Assembly: GCA_963835855.1 (NCBI GenBank)
Contig: CAWIHA010000012.1
Span: 1-29,571, forward strand
Direction: 5' to 3'
DNA: 29,571 nucleotides
From: CAWIHA01 sp963835855
Lineage (GTDB): Bacteria; Acidobacteriota; Terriglobia; Bryobacterales; Bryobacteraceae
The position numbers and the translations under genes were made by a program. Positions 7,325 to 15,523 of the stretch are shown here, piece by piece. Numbering within the stretch: position 1 is the stretch's first letter; each line of letters opens with the position of its first letter. The notes under the pieces were generated by a model. That model made no database searches and was not told the DNA's origin. It saw only the letters and a program-made list of their open reading frames with translations.

Positions 7325-9019
7325 TTGAGCACGCTGACGTTCGCGCCGGCCACCGCCAAAGAGTTCAAGATCATTCAGCCCGAAACCACGTTCAGCGGCT
7401 CGCCGATCGAGCCCATGCGTAAGGGACTGCCCAAGATCACGCAGTCGCTTTGCCCGGAGTGCACACGCATCATCGAAGCCCGGATCTTCGAGGACAACGG
7501 GCGCGTGATGATGGACAAGACCTGCCCTCAACACGGCTACTTCCAGGACACCATCTACTCCGACGTGAAGCTCTACCTGAAGATGGAGCAGTGGTCGTTC
7601 GGCGACAACCGCGGCCTGACCAATCCCGCGATTCCGAATGCCAGCCGCTGCCCGGACCAATGTGGACTCTGCTCGATGCACATGAGCCACACGGTGCTCG
7701 CCAACCTGGACCTGACGAACCGCTGCAACCTTACTTGTCCGGTCTGCTTCGCCAACGCCAACGCCGCCGGCTACCTCTACGAACCCAGCCTGGAACAGGT
7801 GCGCAAAATGCTGGCTGCGCTCCGCGGTGAGCGGCCCGTGGCCTGCCGCATCGTACAGTTCTCCGGCGGCGAGCCCACTATTTACCCCCACTTCCTGGAA
7901 GCGGTGCGGATGGCCAAGGAGATGGGCTTCTCTCACGTGCAGTGCGCGACCAACGGCATCCTGTTCACCGACCTCGAATTCGCGATGAAGGCGAAAGAGG
8001 CGGGCCTGCACACGCTTTATCTGCAATTCGACGGCACGTGTGAAGACACGTACAGGCGCGTGCGCGGCGAATCGCTGCTGGAAAAAAAGATCCAATGCAT
8101 CGAGAACGTGCGCAAGGCCGGCATGAAGATCTGCTTCGTGCCGACGATCGTCAAAGGGCTGAACGACAACCAGATCGGCGATATCATCCGCCTGGCTCTC
8201 GACAACATCGATGTGGTCAGCGCGATCAGCTTCCAGCCGGTAGCGTTCACGGGCCGCATCTCGCGCCATGAATTGGAAGCCAAGCGCTTCACCATGTCGG
8301 ACGTGGCGCGCTGCGTGTACGAGCAGACGGGCATCGCTGATCCCGTCGAAGACTGGTTCCCGCTCTCCTGCGTGGCGCCGTTCTCGAAGTTCTTAGGCGC
8401 GCTGCGCGGCGAACACATCCCGACGCTGAGCCCGAACCCGCACTGCTCGATGGGCACCTATCTGTTCGTCGATAGGAACAAGCGCGGCACTCCTATTACG
8501 CGCTTCGTTGATATCGGCGGCTTCCTGCAAGACCTCGACATGTTCGCCAGGAAGACCGGGCCCCAGACCATCAAGTTCTTCTCCAAGATGAAGAGTTGGA
8601 ACAGCCTGCGCAAGCACTACCACGAGGACCGCGCGCCGGAAGGGCTCAGCTTCAGCAAATTCCTAGAGACCCTGCAGGGACTGATGGACAAGGATTACGG
8701 CCGCGGCCGGAAGGAAAAGGAAGGTTACACCTACAAGACGCTGATGGTGGCTGGCATGCACTTCATGGATGCGTACAACTACGACGTGGAGCGCGTGAAG
8801 CGGTGCGTCATCCACTACGCCGCGCCGAACGGCCTTATCTATCCTTTCTGCGCGTACAATGCCGGGCCCACCTATCGCGACATGATCGAGCGCAAGTATT
8901 CGATGCCGTTCGAAAAGCAGTTCGAAAGGATGGGCAGGAACGGCAACGGCAATGGCCGCGTCAGCGGCAACGGCCATAGCAACGGCAACCGCTCGAAGCA
9001 GCTCGTCAACATCGAGTAA
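7325..9019 (+). CDS. Tes/Mss-like radical SAM protein, paralogue 2
   Basis: This is a radical SAM enzyme of 564 residues from the TTG at 7325. It has the full cysteine set of the tetraether-synthase family: C43-x2-C46 and C67-P-x-HG (rubredoxin-like knuckle), C109-x3-C113-x2-C116 (auxiliary cluster), DLTNRC with C134-x3-C138-x2-C141 and FANAN (SAM cluster), GGEP at 181-184, C374, and C494 plus C509 in the FCAYN segment. Archaeal Tes couples two phytanyl chains into tetraethers; bacterial relatives are linked to diabolic acid and branched GDGT formation, and Acidobacteriota are known producers. A similar C-C coupling role is therefore the leading hypothesis, not shown here. The last 30 residues are an Asn/Gly-rich low-complexity tail. 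Paralogue 1 lies directly upstream on the same strand. Confidence 0.88.
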   Translation: MSTLTFAPATAKEFKIIQPETTFSGSPIEPMRKGLPKITQSLCPECTRIIEARIFEDNGRVMMDKTCPQHGYFQDTIYSDVKLYLKMEQWSFGDNRGLTNPAIPNASRCPDQCGLCSMHMSHTVLANLDLTNRCNLTCPVCFANANAAGYLYEPSLEQVRKMLAALRGERPVACRIVQFSGGEPTIYPHFLEAVRMAKEMGFSHVQCATNGILFTDLEFAMKAKEAGLHTLYLQFDGTCEDTYRRVRGESLLEKKIQCIENVRKAGMKICFVPTIVKGLNDNQIGDIIRLALDNIDVVSAISFQPVAFTGRISRHELEAKRFTMSDVARCVYEQTGIADPVEDWFPLSCVAPFSKFLGALRGEHIPTLSPNPHCSMGTYLFVDRNKRGTPITRFVDIGGFLQDLDMFARKTGPQTIKFFSKMKSWNSLRKHYHEDRAPEGLSFSKFLETLQGLMDKDYGRGRKEKEGYTYKTLMVAGMHFMDAYNYDVERVKRCVIHYAAPNGLIYPFCAYNAGPTYRDMIERKYSMPFEKQFERMGRNGNGNGRVSGNGHSNGNRSKQLVNIE

Positions 9020-9025
9020 GCGCCC

Positions 9026-9655
9026 TCAGGCAGCGGCTGAGGCGCGGCTGCTTGCGCGGAGGGCCTCTTCGGCCGGAATCGCGCCAGTCTCGTTAAGAAT
9101 CTCCGCCCGGCTGAAAGGAAATTCCCGGTAGGTCTTCTGGCAATAGATGCCGCCCTCTTCCCAAAAGAAGAAACCGGCCGTGAGCGGCTTGGCCGCGTGC
9201 GGCCGCACGAGAAGGACGACCTGGCTCGGGTTCGGGAAGAACGTTTCGACCAGCGACATGTCGTCCCGGTCGAGGTACAGGCCCAGACGCATGTGACTCC
9301 GGAAAAAGCCCACAACCCGCGTGCGCTTGCTGGCTCTATGCAACGCCCTCTTCAGGCGCCTGCGGTCCGATTCGGAAAGCACGTAGGAAAGGCCGCGCCT
9401 GTGCTGGCATCGTACCGGCTCGTAATCCTCGATGACGATGACCCGCTCGCCTTCGCCGCCGCTCACACCACCGAGCAGAATCCCGCCGATCTCTGCGCTG
9501 CGCTTCGGCGCTGCCGAGAAGCCTTCCATGACATCGGCGCCCAGACGATCGATGACTTCAAGGCTTAGCTGGATAGACATCGGATCGCCTGGAATGTTCC
9601 ACCCGTAAAATACTGGCGTGGCTTCGAATGCCCCTCTGTCCTCACTCTGACGCAT
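9026..9655 (-). CDS. MPN/JAMM-like domain protein with altered metal site
   Basis: This 209-residue protein has a Mov34/MPN (JAB) fold, recognised by E55 in AEIGGILLGG and by the block VVGFFRSHMRLGLYL. In active JAMM isopeptidases the second block is HSH-x7-S-x2-D. Here the first His is Arg119, His121 and Asp132 are kept, and the Ser position is Asp129. Loss of one zinc ligand predicts a non-catalytic or differently used domain, as in non-catalytic MPN proteins. The ATG at 9655 is chosen because AGAGGGG lies seven bases upstream; a second possible start is at 9580. A minus-strand TACAAT around 9683-9688 could be its -10. The gene converges on the second radical SAM gene with six bases between stops. 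Confidence 0.7.
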   Translation of the reverse strand: MRQSEDRGAFEATPVFYGWNIPGDPMSIQLSLEVIDRLGADVMEGFSAAPKRSAEIGGILLGGVSGGEGERVIVIEDYEPVRCQHRRGLSYVLSESDRRRLKRALHRASKRTRVVGFFRSHMRLGLYLDRDDMSLVETFFPNPSQVVLLVRPHAAKPLTAGFFFWEEGGIYCQKTYREFPFSRAEILNETGAIPAEEALRASSRASAAA

Positions 9656-9769
9656 CCTCAAACCCCTCTTGCGTTGACACCATTGTACATTAAAGTGGAT
9701 CCGCTCGAAAGCATTTCCGATCTGCATTCATGCGGTTGCCCCGCGGCGGTACCATGAATTGCGCGTATT

Positions 9770-11497
9770 ATGGACTTCGTCGAGCAACTGAAGTCGTCGA
9801 TCGATATTGTTGAGGTCATCGGCCGATACGTCCGGTTGCGCAAGGCCGGGCCGCGCTACGTCGGCTTATGCCCATTTCATACCGAGAAGACGGCTTCGTT
9901 CTCCGTCCACACGGTGCACCAGTTCTATAAGTGCTTCGGGTGCGGCGCCGGCGGCGACGTCATCAAGTTTGTAATGGAGATTGAGGGCCTCACGTTCTAC
10001 GAGGCGCTGAAGCTCCTGGCCGAGCGCCACGGCATCCCCATGCCGAAGCGGGTGGATTACTCGGACCCGGAGACAAAGCTGCGCGCCGCACTCTATCGCA
10101 TGCACGAGCTGGCGTGCGAAGTTTTTCGCGCTGCGCTCGAGGGACCGGCTGGCGCGGACGCACGCGCGTACCTGGCCCGGCGTGGTGTGACGCCCGCGCT
10201 GATCGAAGAGTTCGGGCTGGGCTACGTCGACGCGTCGGGCCACGCCCTCGTGCGCAGGTTCGAAAAAGAGCAACTCATGGCGGAAGAGATGGAAGCCTCC
10301 GGCCTCGTGCTCAAGCGCGACGCGGGCGGTTTTTACGATCGCTTTCGCGGGCGGCTGATGTTCCCGATCCACAACGAATCGGGCAAGTGCATCGCCTTTG
10401 GCGGGCGCGCGCTTGCGGCCGGACAAGAGCCCAAATACCTAAATTCCCCGGAGACAGCGATTTACAAGAAGAGCCTGGTTCTCTACAACCTCCACCGCGC
10501 GAAGGAAGGCATACGCAAGAACGGCCGCGCCGTGCTCGTCGAAGGTTACATGGATGTGATCGGGGTGTGGCCGGCCGGCGTGCGTGAAGTGGTGGCTTCC
10601 TGCGGCACGGCGCTCGTCTCCCAGCAGGTGCGCGCACTCAGGCGGCATACAGAGAAGATCGTCGTCAACTTCGATCCTGACGCCGCGGGCGTGGCCGCCG
10701 CCGAGCGCTCCATTCAAATGCTCCTCGAAGAGGGTATGCGGGTTCGCGTGCTCGAGCTCGAAGGCGGGCTCGATCCCGACGAATACGTGAAGCGACACGG
10801 GCCGGAGCTATATCGCGAGCGCGTCGCGAAAGCGCCGGGTTACTTTCATTGGCTTACGGATCGCGCCCGTGTCAAGTTCGACATGCGCACGGCCGAGGGC
10901 CGCGTCGCCGGCTTGCAGTTTCTGCTGCCAGCGATCCAGCGCATTTCGGACAAGCTCGAGCGCGCAGCGATCGCCGACGAGGTCGCAACCTACCTCGGAA
11001 TCGACCGCGGTCTCGTGCTCGACAGCTTCCGTAAGGCGGTGGTCGAGCGGCGGGAGAAGACGCTGCCGGCCGGAAAGGAACCGGCCCGGCCGGTCGAGCG
11101 GATCCTGCTCAACTGCCTGCTCGCAAGCGAGGAGGTGCGCCGCGAAGTACTGCCGATGCTCGCGGCGATGCCGCTCGCGCAGTTCGCCACGCACCGCATC
11201 TTTCAGGCGCTGCTGGCGATGGACGAAACGCCCTCCGCCTCCCTGTTTTCCGAACTCGAAGCGCGCCTGGACGAGCCCGATCAACAATTGCTGGCCGCGA
11301 TTGTTTTTGCCGATAAGGAAGAGCAGGAGGATTACTCGCTGGAGCATGCGATGGCTTGCGTGCGCGCGCTCGAGGAGGCGGATTGCGAATCGCGGAGGGC
11401 CGCGCTTAAGGTCCGCATCAAGGAAGCGGAGCGTGCCGGCATGCTGGAAGAAGCTCTCCGCATCGCCGAGGAACTGGGCAGGCTGGACAGAGCCTGA
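9770..11497 (+). CDS. dnaG: DNA primase DnaG
   Basis: This protein synthesises RNA primers at the replication fork with the DnaB helicase. It is 575 residues, normal for the family. The N-terminal CHC2 zinc ribbon is C34-x2-H37 ... C55-x2-C58. The TOPRIM core follows, with VEGYMDVI near 256-263 and the acidic FDPDAAG near 300-306. The C-terminal region, from about residue 420, is helical and less conserved, as expected for the helicase-binding domain. The start at 9770 has no clear Shine-Dalgarno. rpoD follows 49 bases downstream, the usual macromolecular-synthesis arrangement; no rpsU is seen upstream. Confidence 0.97.
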   Translation: MDFVEQLKSSIDIVEVIGRYVRLRKAGPRYVGLCPFHTEKTASFSVHTVHQFYKCFGCGAGGDVIKFVMEIEGLTFYEALKLLAERHGIPMPKRVDYSDPETKLRAALYRMHELACEVFRAALEGPAGADARAYLARRGVTPALIEEFGLGYVDASGHALVRRFEKEQLMAEEMEASGLVLKRDAGGFYDRFRGRLMFPIHNESGKCIAFGGRALAAGQEPKYLNSPETAIYKKSLVLYNLHRAKEGIRKNGRAVLVEGYMDVIGVWPAGVREVVASCGTALVSQQVRALRRHTEKIVVNFDPDAAGVAAAERSIQMLLEEGMRVRVLELEGGLDPDEYVKRHGPELYRERVAKAPGYFHWLTDRARVKFDMRTAEGRVAGLQFLLPAIQRISDKLERAAIADEVATYLGIDRGLVLDSFRKAVVERREKTLPAGKEPARPVERILLNCLLASEEVRREVLPMLAAMPLAQFATHRIFQALLAMDETPSASLFSELEARLDEPDQQLLAAIVFADKEEQEDYSLEHAMACVRALEEADCESRRAALKVRIKEAERAGMLEEALRIAEELGRLDRA

Positions 11498-11513
11498 GGA
11501 AACGCGTGTGTTG

Positions 11514-11519
11514 TACAAT
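11514..11519 (+). promoter_or_regulatory. Candidate -10 hexamer ahead of rpoD
   Basis: TACAAT in the short dnaG-rpoD gap could give rpoD its own transcript. The best -35-like string, TGGACA at 11484-11489, is too far (24 bases), so confidence is low. Confidence 0.3.
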
Positions 11520-11546
11520 AGCGGGGACTAGTTCTGCTTCTGCCGG

Positions 11547-13235
11547 GTGACGGGGTCTAGGGTGGCGACTGAGGACAAATACAACCGTCTGAAGCAGTTG
11601 ATGGACGCGGGCAAAGAGAAGGGCTACGTCCTCTACGATGAGGTCAGCGAGCTGCTTCCCGAAGACATCAGCAGCGGTCCCGAGCTGGACGAACTGCTGG
11701 TCAATCTCGATGGCGCCGGCGTCGAGATCCTGGAAGAACCCAAGCTGGGAAAAATCGAGGATGCCGAGGAACTCACGGAACTCGACCTGGGCCAGGATTT
11801 CAGCGACAAGACGAACGACCCGGTGCGCATGTATTTGCGCGAGATGGGCACCGTGCCGCTGCTCACGCGCGAGGGCGAGATCGATCTCGCCAAGCGCATC
11901 GAACGCGGCCAGAACGCCGTGCGCAAGTCACTCTCGCGCTCCGCGTTGACCACGCGTGAAATCCGGACTATCGGCAACGACCTATCGCGCGGCGCGATTA
12001 GCGTGCGCGACATTCTGCTGCTGCCGGATCTGGTCGTCAACGACGACTCGCTCAATGCGCAGAGACAGGAAATCCTCCGGACCATCAATGAAGTGGAGCG
12101 GTACTACCGAAAGGCGCAGCAGTACCGGCAGCGGCTGCTCGCGATCCCGCGGTCGATGAAGCCGAAGCAGTTCCGTGCGCTGCGCTTCGGCCTGGCGCGC
12201 GCCACTGTAAGGATCTCGCGGCTGACCCGGACTATTCCCTGGAGCCCGCTGATTCAACGCAAGCTGGTCGATTGCGTGCGCTGCGCGGTGGAAAAATTCA
12301 GGCCGCTCGAGAAGGAAGTGGCGCCCATTCAGCGCCGGCTCGAGGAGGCGGGCAACTCCGCGCCGACGTTGCGCGAGCTGCGGAAGGAACTCCGCCAGTA
12401 CACACAGCGCATGCAGCAACTTGAAGAAGAGTGCGGCGCGACCGCCAGCGAGTTGCGGCGCACACTGCAGATCATCGAGCGCGGCGACCTGGAGGCCGAG
12501 ACCGCGAAGAAGCAGTTGATCGAGGCCAACCTGCGCCTGGTGGTCTCCATCGCGAAGCGTTACACGAACCGCGGCCTCCAGTTCCTGGACCTGATTCAGG
12601 AAGGCAACATCGGCCTGATGAAGGCGGTCGATAAGTTCAACTACCGGCGGGGATACAAGTTTTCGACTTACGCCACGTGGTGGGTGCGCCAGGCGATCAC
12701 GCGCGCCATCGCCGACCAGGCGCGCACGATCCGCATCCCCGTGCACATGATCGAGACCATTAACAAGCTCGTGCGCACGCAACGGAGGCTGCAGCAGGAG
12801 CTCGGACGCGAGCCCTCGAGCGAAGAGATCGCCCGGAAGATGGAACTGCCCGTGCCGAAAGTCCGCAAGGTGCTGCGCATCGCGCAGGAGCCCATCTCGC
12901 TCGAAACGCCGGTGGGCGAGGAAGAGGAATCGCACCTTGGGGATTTCATCGTGGACCGCCGCGTGGTGTCGCCCTCGGAGGCGGTCATCAACCTGAACCT
13001 CCGCGAGCAGACAGCCGAGGTGCTCAAAACCCTCAGCCCGCGCGAAGAGAAAATCATCAAGATGCGTTTCGGGCTGATGGACGGCAGCGAGCACACACTC
13101 GAGGAAGTGGGCCAGCACTTCGCCGTCACGCGCGAACGCATCCGGCAGATCGAAGCCAAGGCGCTCCGCAAGCTACGCCACCCCAGCCGCAGCCACCGCC
13201 TGCGGGCATTTTTGGATACGGGGCTGCAAGAGTAG
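11547..13235 (+). CDS. rpoD: Primary RNA polymerase sigma factor (sigma-70)
   Basis: This is the housekeeping sigma factor of up to 562 residues. Region 1.1 is acidic (about 10-85). Region 1.2 begins near residue 91 with DPVRMYLREMG. A non-conserved region with basic helices spans roughly 130-315. Region 2 starts near 320 and includes the core-binding and -10 recognition helices (QEGNIGLMKAVDKF, FSTYATWWVRQAI). Region 3 follows. Region 4 ends the protein with the HTH EVGQHFAVTRERIRQIE near 518-534. The GTG at 11547 opens the frame; the GTG at 11562 is an alternative with a G-rich site upstream. It lies directly after dnaG. Confidence 0.96.
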   Translation: MTGSRVATEDKYNRLKQLMDAGKEKGYVLYDEVSELLPEDISSGPELDELLVNLDGAGVEILEEPKLGKIEDAEELTELDLGQDFSDKTNDPVRMYLREMGTVPLLTREGEIDLAKRIERGQNAVRKSLSRSALTTREIRTIGNDLSRGAISVRDILLLPDLVVNDDSLNAQRQEILRTINEVERYYRKAQQYRQRLLAIPRSMKPKQFRALRFGLARATVRISRLTRTIPWSPLIQRKLVDCVRCAVEKFRPLEKEVAPIQRRLEEAGNSAPTLRELRKELRQYTQRMQQLEEECGATASELRRTLQIIERGDLEAETAKKQLIEANLRLVVSIAKRYTNRGLQFLDLIQEGNIGLMKAVDKFNYRRGYKFSTYATWWVRQAITRAIADQARTIRIPVHMIETINKLVRTQRRLQQELGREPSSEEIARKMELPVPKVRKVLRIAQEPISLETPVGEEEESHLGDFIVDRRVVSPSEAVINLNLREQTAEVLKTLSPREEKIIKMRFGLMDGSEHTLEEVGQHFAVTRERIRQIEAKALRKLRHPSRSHRLRAFLDTGLQE

Positions 13236-13310
13236 AGCGACGCTTCTTCACGCTCGCGGCTCGGACGGGACGAGAATTGCGCCGCGCGTAAGGGAACGGA
13301 GTGGCCTTCC

Positions 13311-13916
13311 CTACCCCGCCGTGTAAACTTCCCTCACCAGCGGCACAATTGCTTCCGGCACCAGATACTCCCAGGGCTCGCCCTTCTGAATCCGCGCCCG
13401 CACTTCCGTAGCCGAGAACTCGGTGTAGTCCTGGTCCATCGCAAGCGTATGGATGCGCGCGCGCATCTCCGGCCGCGGCACGTATTCGCCGTTGCGCGGA
13501 GCGACCAGCAGCTGAAATTCCTTGAGCTGATCCAAAAAGGCGCCCGGGCGATGGTAATCCCAGTTCACAATGCGCTCGGCGGCATCGCGTCCGCAGAGGA
13601 AATAGAGTTCGGTTTCCGGGCCGTAGGCGTCGCGGCACTCGTGCGCGATCTCAATGAATAGCCCCTTCTCACCCGCTGCGATCGAGCAGCGCGGGGCGCC
13701 GCTCAACGCGGTTTCCAACATGCGGAGGCGGTCGCCGAAGGTCGCGCCTTCCCAATGCTTGTGCGGCAGCGAGTGAGGCAGCACGAATAGGATTTCATCG
13801 ACGATCGAGAGTGCGGCGCGAGCGAGCGCCACGTGCGCACGGGTCGGCGGATTGAACGTGCCCGCGAGAATCCCGAGCTTGCGAGGACTGCCCGCGGCCC
13901 GGCGGAAAAATTGCAT
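13311..13916 (-). CDS. nadD: Nicotinate-nucleotide adenylyltransferase (NadD-like)
   Basis: This nucleotidyltransferase-superfamily protein of 201 residues probably transfers AMP to nicotinate mononucleotide in NAD synthesis. The N-terminal block is GTFNPPTRAH (19-28), corresponding to the (H/T)xGH signature but with Ala for Gly. The C-terminal FSATEVR (167-173) corresponds to the ISSTxxR motif. GRDAAERI and WDYHRPGAFL lie between. GGGAGGG nine bases before the ATG at 13916 supports the start. It diverges from the zinc-ribbon gene, with 38 bases between starts. The general family is secure; the exact substrate is likely but not proven, because the signature is slightly unusual. Confidence 0.75.
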   Translation of the reverse strand: MQFFRRAAGSPRKLGILAGTFNPPTRAHVALARAALSIVDEILFVLPHSLPHKHWEGATFGDRLRMLETALSGAPRCSIAAGEKGLFIEIAHECRDAYGPETELYFLCGRDAAERIVNWDYHRPGAFLDQLKEFQLLVAPRNGEYVPRPEMRARIHTLAMDQDYTEFSATEVRARIQKGEPWEYLVPEAIVPLVREVYTAG

Positions 13917-13954
13917 TTTGCATTTCCCTCCCTCGCGCTACAGTATTAGTATCC

Positions 13955-14635
13955 ATGTTTACCTGGATTTGCCCCAAGTGCGGAGCGGAAGTCCCGCCCG
14001 CGTATTCCGAATGCCCGAATTGCGCCGCGAAAGAAGCTCCTTCCGCTGCCACCGCCGCCCCCATTCCACCCGAGGCTCAGGCGCAGCCTTCGCCGCAGGC
14101 TCCATCTCGGCCCGCAGCCGTCGAAGCTCCGAGCGCTCCCGCGGCCGGACCATCCGCCACGGCTGGCCGCCGCATGTCTGGGTGGCTGGTGACGGTGCTG
14201 GCCGCTGCGGGATTCGCCGGCGTCTTCGCCGGAGTGTACTGGGCCGTCAGCGCGGCACAACAGTCAGCGCAATCTGCAAACCCACCCACGCAAGCGCTCG
14301 AGACGCCGGTGCCAGCCACGCCCGCCGCCGTATCTGCCAACCCGAACCTCAAATACGTCGAACTGACCGGACTCCGCCTGACGGAGGATTCCCAGCAGAA
14401 GGCGTTCCTCGAGTTTGTGGCGGTGAACCACTCGGCCGCCGATCTTGGCGAGGTTTCGGCAAGGGTGAACCTGAAGGCCGCTGGCTCAAAAGAAGAGGAG
14501 CCGGTCGGCACGTTTGTTTTCAAAACATCGCTCGGGCCGTACGAATCCAAGGACCTGAAGGTCCCCGTCGAAACGAAGCTTCGCGTATATGAGCTGCCGG
14601 ACTGGCAATTCCTGCGCGTGGAGATTGCTCAGTAA
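13955..14635 (+). CDS. Zinc-ribbon, single-pass membrane protein
   Basis: This is a 226-residue protein of unknown function. It begins with a small zinc ribbon (C6-x2-C9 ... C20-x2-C23). An Ala/Pro-rich low-complexity linker spans about residues 25-72, one transmembrane helix about 77-99, a second Pro/Ala linker follows, and the C-terminal domain of about 95 residues has alternating strands like a beta-sandwich (FxLYD/DUF3426-like in appearance only). The likely topology is ribbon inside and beta domain outside. No Shine-Dalgarno precedes the ATG; a TACAGT/TATTAGTAT-like string lies only ten bases upstream, so a very short leader is possible. The nth gene starts seven bases after its stop. 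Confidence 0.7.
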   Translation: MFTWICPKCGAEVPPAYSECPNCAAKEAPSAATAAPIPPEAQAQPSPQAPSRPAAVEAPSAPAAGPSATAGRRMSGWLVTVLAAAGFAGVFAGVYWAVSAAQQSAQSANPPTQALETPVPATPAAVSANPNLKYVELTGLRLTEDSQQKAFLEFVAVNHSAADLGEVSARVNLKAAGSKEEEPVGTFVFKTSLGPYESKDLKVPVETKLRVYELPDWQFLRVEIAQ

Positions 14636-14641
14636 TTGGCT

Positions 14642-15328
14642 ATGGCCTCTCGCACCCTGATTAAACGGCCCAAAACGGCCGCAGAGCGGAACAAGCGCAT
14701 TCGCCGCATCCTTCAGATCCTCGATGAAACATACCCGCAAGCGATCTGCGCACTCGTGCACCGCAACGCCTGGCAACTGCTCGTGGCCACCATCCTCTCG
14801 GCGCAATGCACGGATAAGCGCGTCAACGAGGTCACGCCCGGGCTGTTTCAAAAATATCCCACGGTTGAGGATTTTGCGCACGCGAGCCTAGCCGAACTCG
14901 CGCAGGATGTCCGCTCGACCGGCTTCTTCAACAACAAGGCGAAGTCCCTGATTGGAGCCGCAAAAAAGATCCTGGCCGATTACGGCGGCAAGGTGCCGTG
15001 CGCGATCGAGGAGATGCTCGCTATCCCGGGCGTCGCGCGCAAGACTGCGAACGTGGTGCTGGGGACGGCGTACGGTATCGCGAGCGGCATCGTGGTGGAT
15101 ACGCACGTACAGCGGGTCTCGCGGCGGCTCGACCTCACCAAGGAAACCGATCCCGCGAAGATCGAGCAGGACCTGATGAAGATCATCCCCCAAGAGAGGT
15201 GGATTGTTTTCTCGCACCAGTTGATCCATCACGGGCGTGAGCTGTGCAGCGCGCGCAAACCACGCTGCGCGGCTTGTCCGCTCGATCCGATCTGTTACGC
15301 AAAGGACAAGACGGTGGAGCACCGGTAG
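14642..15328 (+). CDS. nth: Endonuclease III (DNA glycosylase/AP lyase)
   Basis: This base-excision repair enzyme removes oxidised pyrimidines and cleaves the abasic site. It is 228 residues from the ATG at 14642; an in-frame TTG two codons earlier is less likely. The helix-hairpin-helix ends in IPGVARKTANVV with catalytic Lys134, and Asp153 lies in VVDTHV. The [4Fe-4S] cluster ligands at the C-terminus are C202-x6-C209-x2-C212-x5-C218, the canonical spacing. It follows the zinc-ribbon gene by six bases, so the two are probably co-transcribed. The 195 bases after it (15329-15523) show no gene. Confidence 0.95.
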   Translation: MASRTLIKRPKTAAERNKRIRRILQILDETYPQAICALVHRNAWQLLVATILSAQCTDKRVNEVTPGLFQKYPTVEDFAHASLAELAQDVRSTGFFNNKAKSLIGAAKKILADYGGKVPCAIEEMLAIPGVARKTANVVLGTAYGIASGIVVDTHVQRVSRRLDLTKETDPAKIEQDLMKIIPQERWIVFSHQLIHHGRELCSARKPRCAACPLDPICYAKDKTVEHR

Positions 15329-15523
15329 AGGTGCACGCGCGGGCGGGGTGGCGCGGCCATCATGCCCGCCGTCTCGACACTTCCGGTTTTCGGATCCGTT
15401 CCGGAGATGTCGAGATCCGGGCGGATGCAGACAATCAAACATCGGCTTGAAGCTCGCGCAGCACGCTGAAGCCTGCGTCGCAAAATTCGATTACGCTGTG
15501 CGAGTTTAGCGGCAGGAGATAGT

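Noticed and set aside
11982..13118. 378-codon minus-strand frame opposite rpoD
   Set aside because: Shadow of a highly conserved sigma factor.
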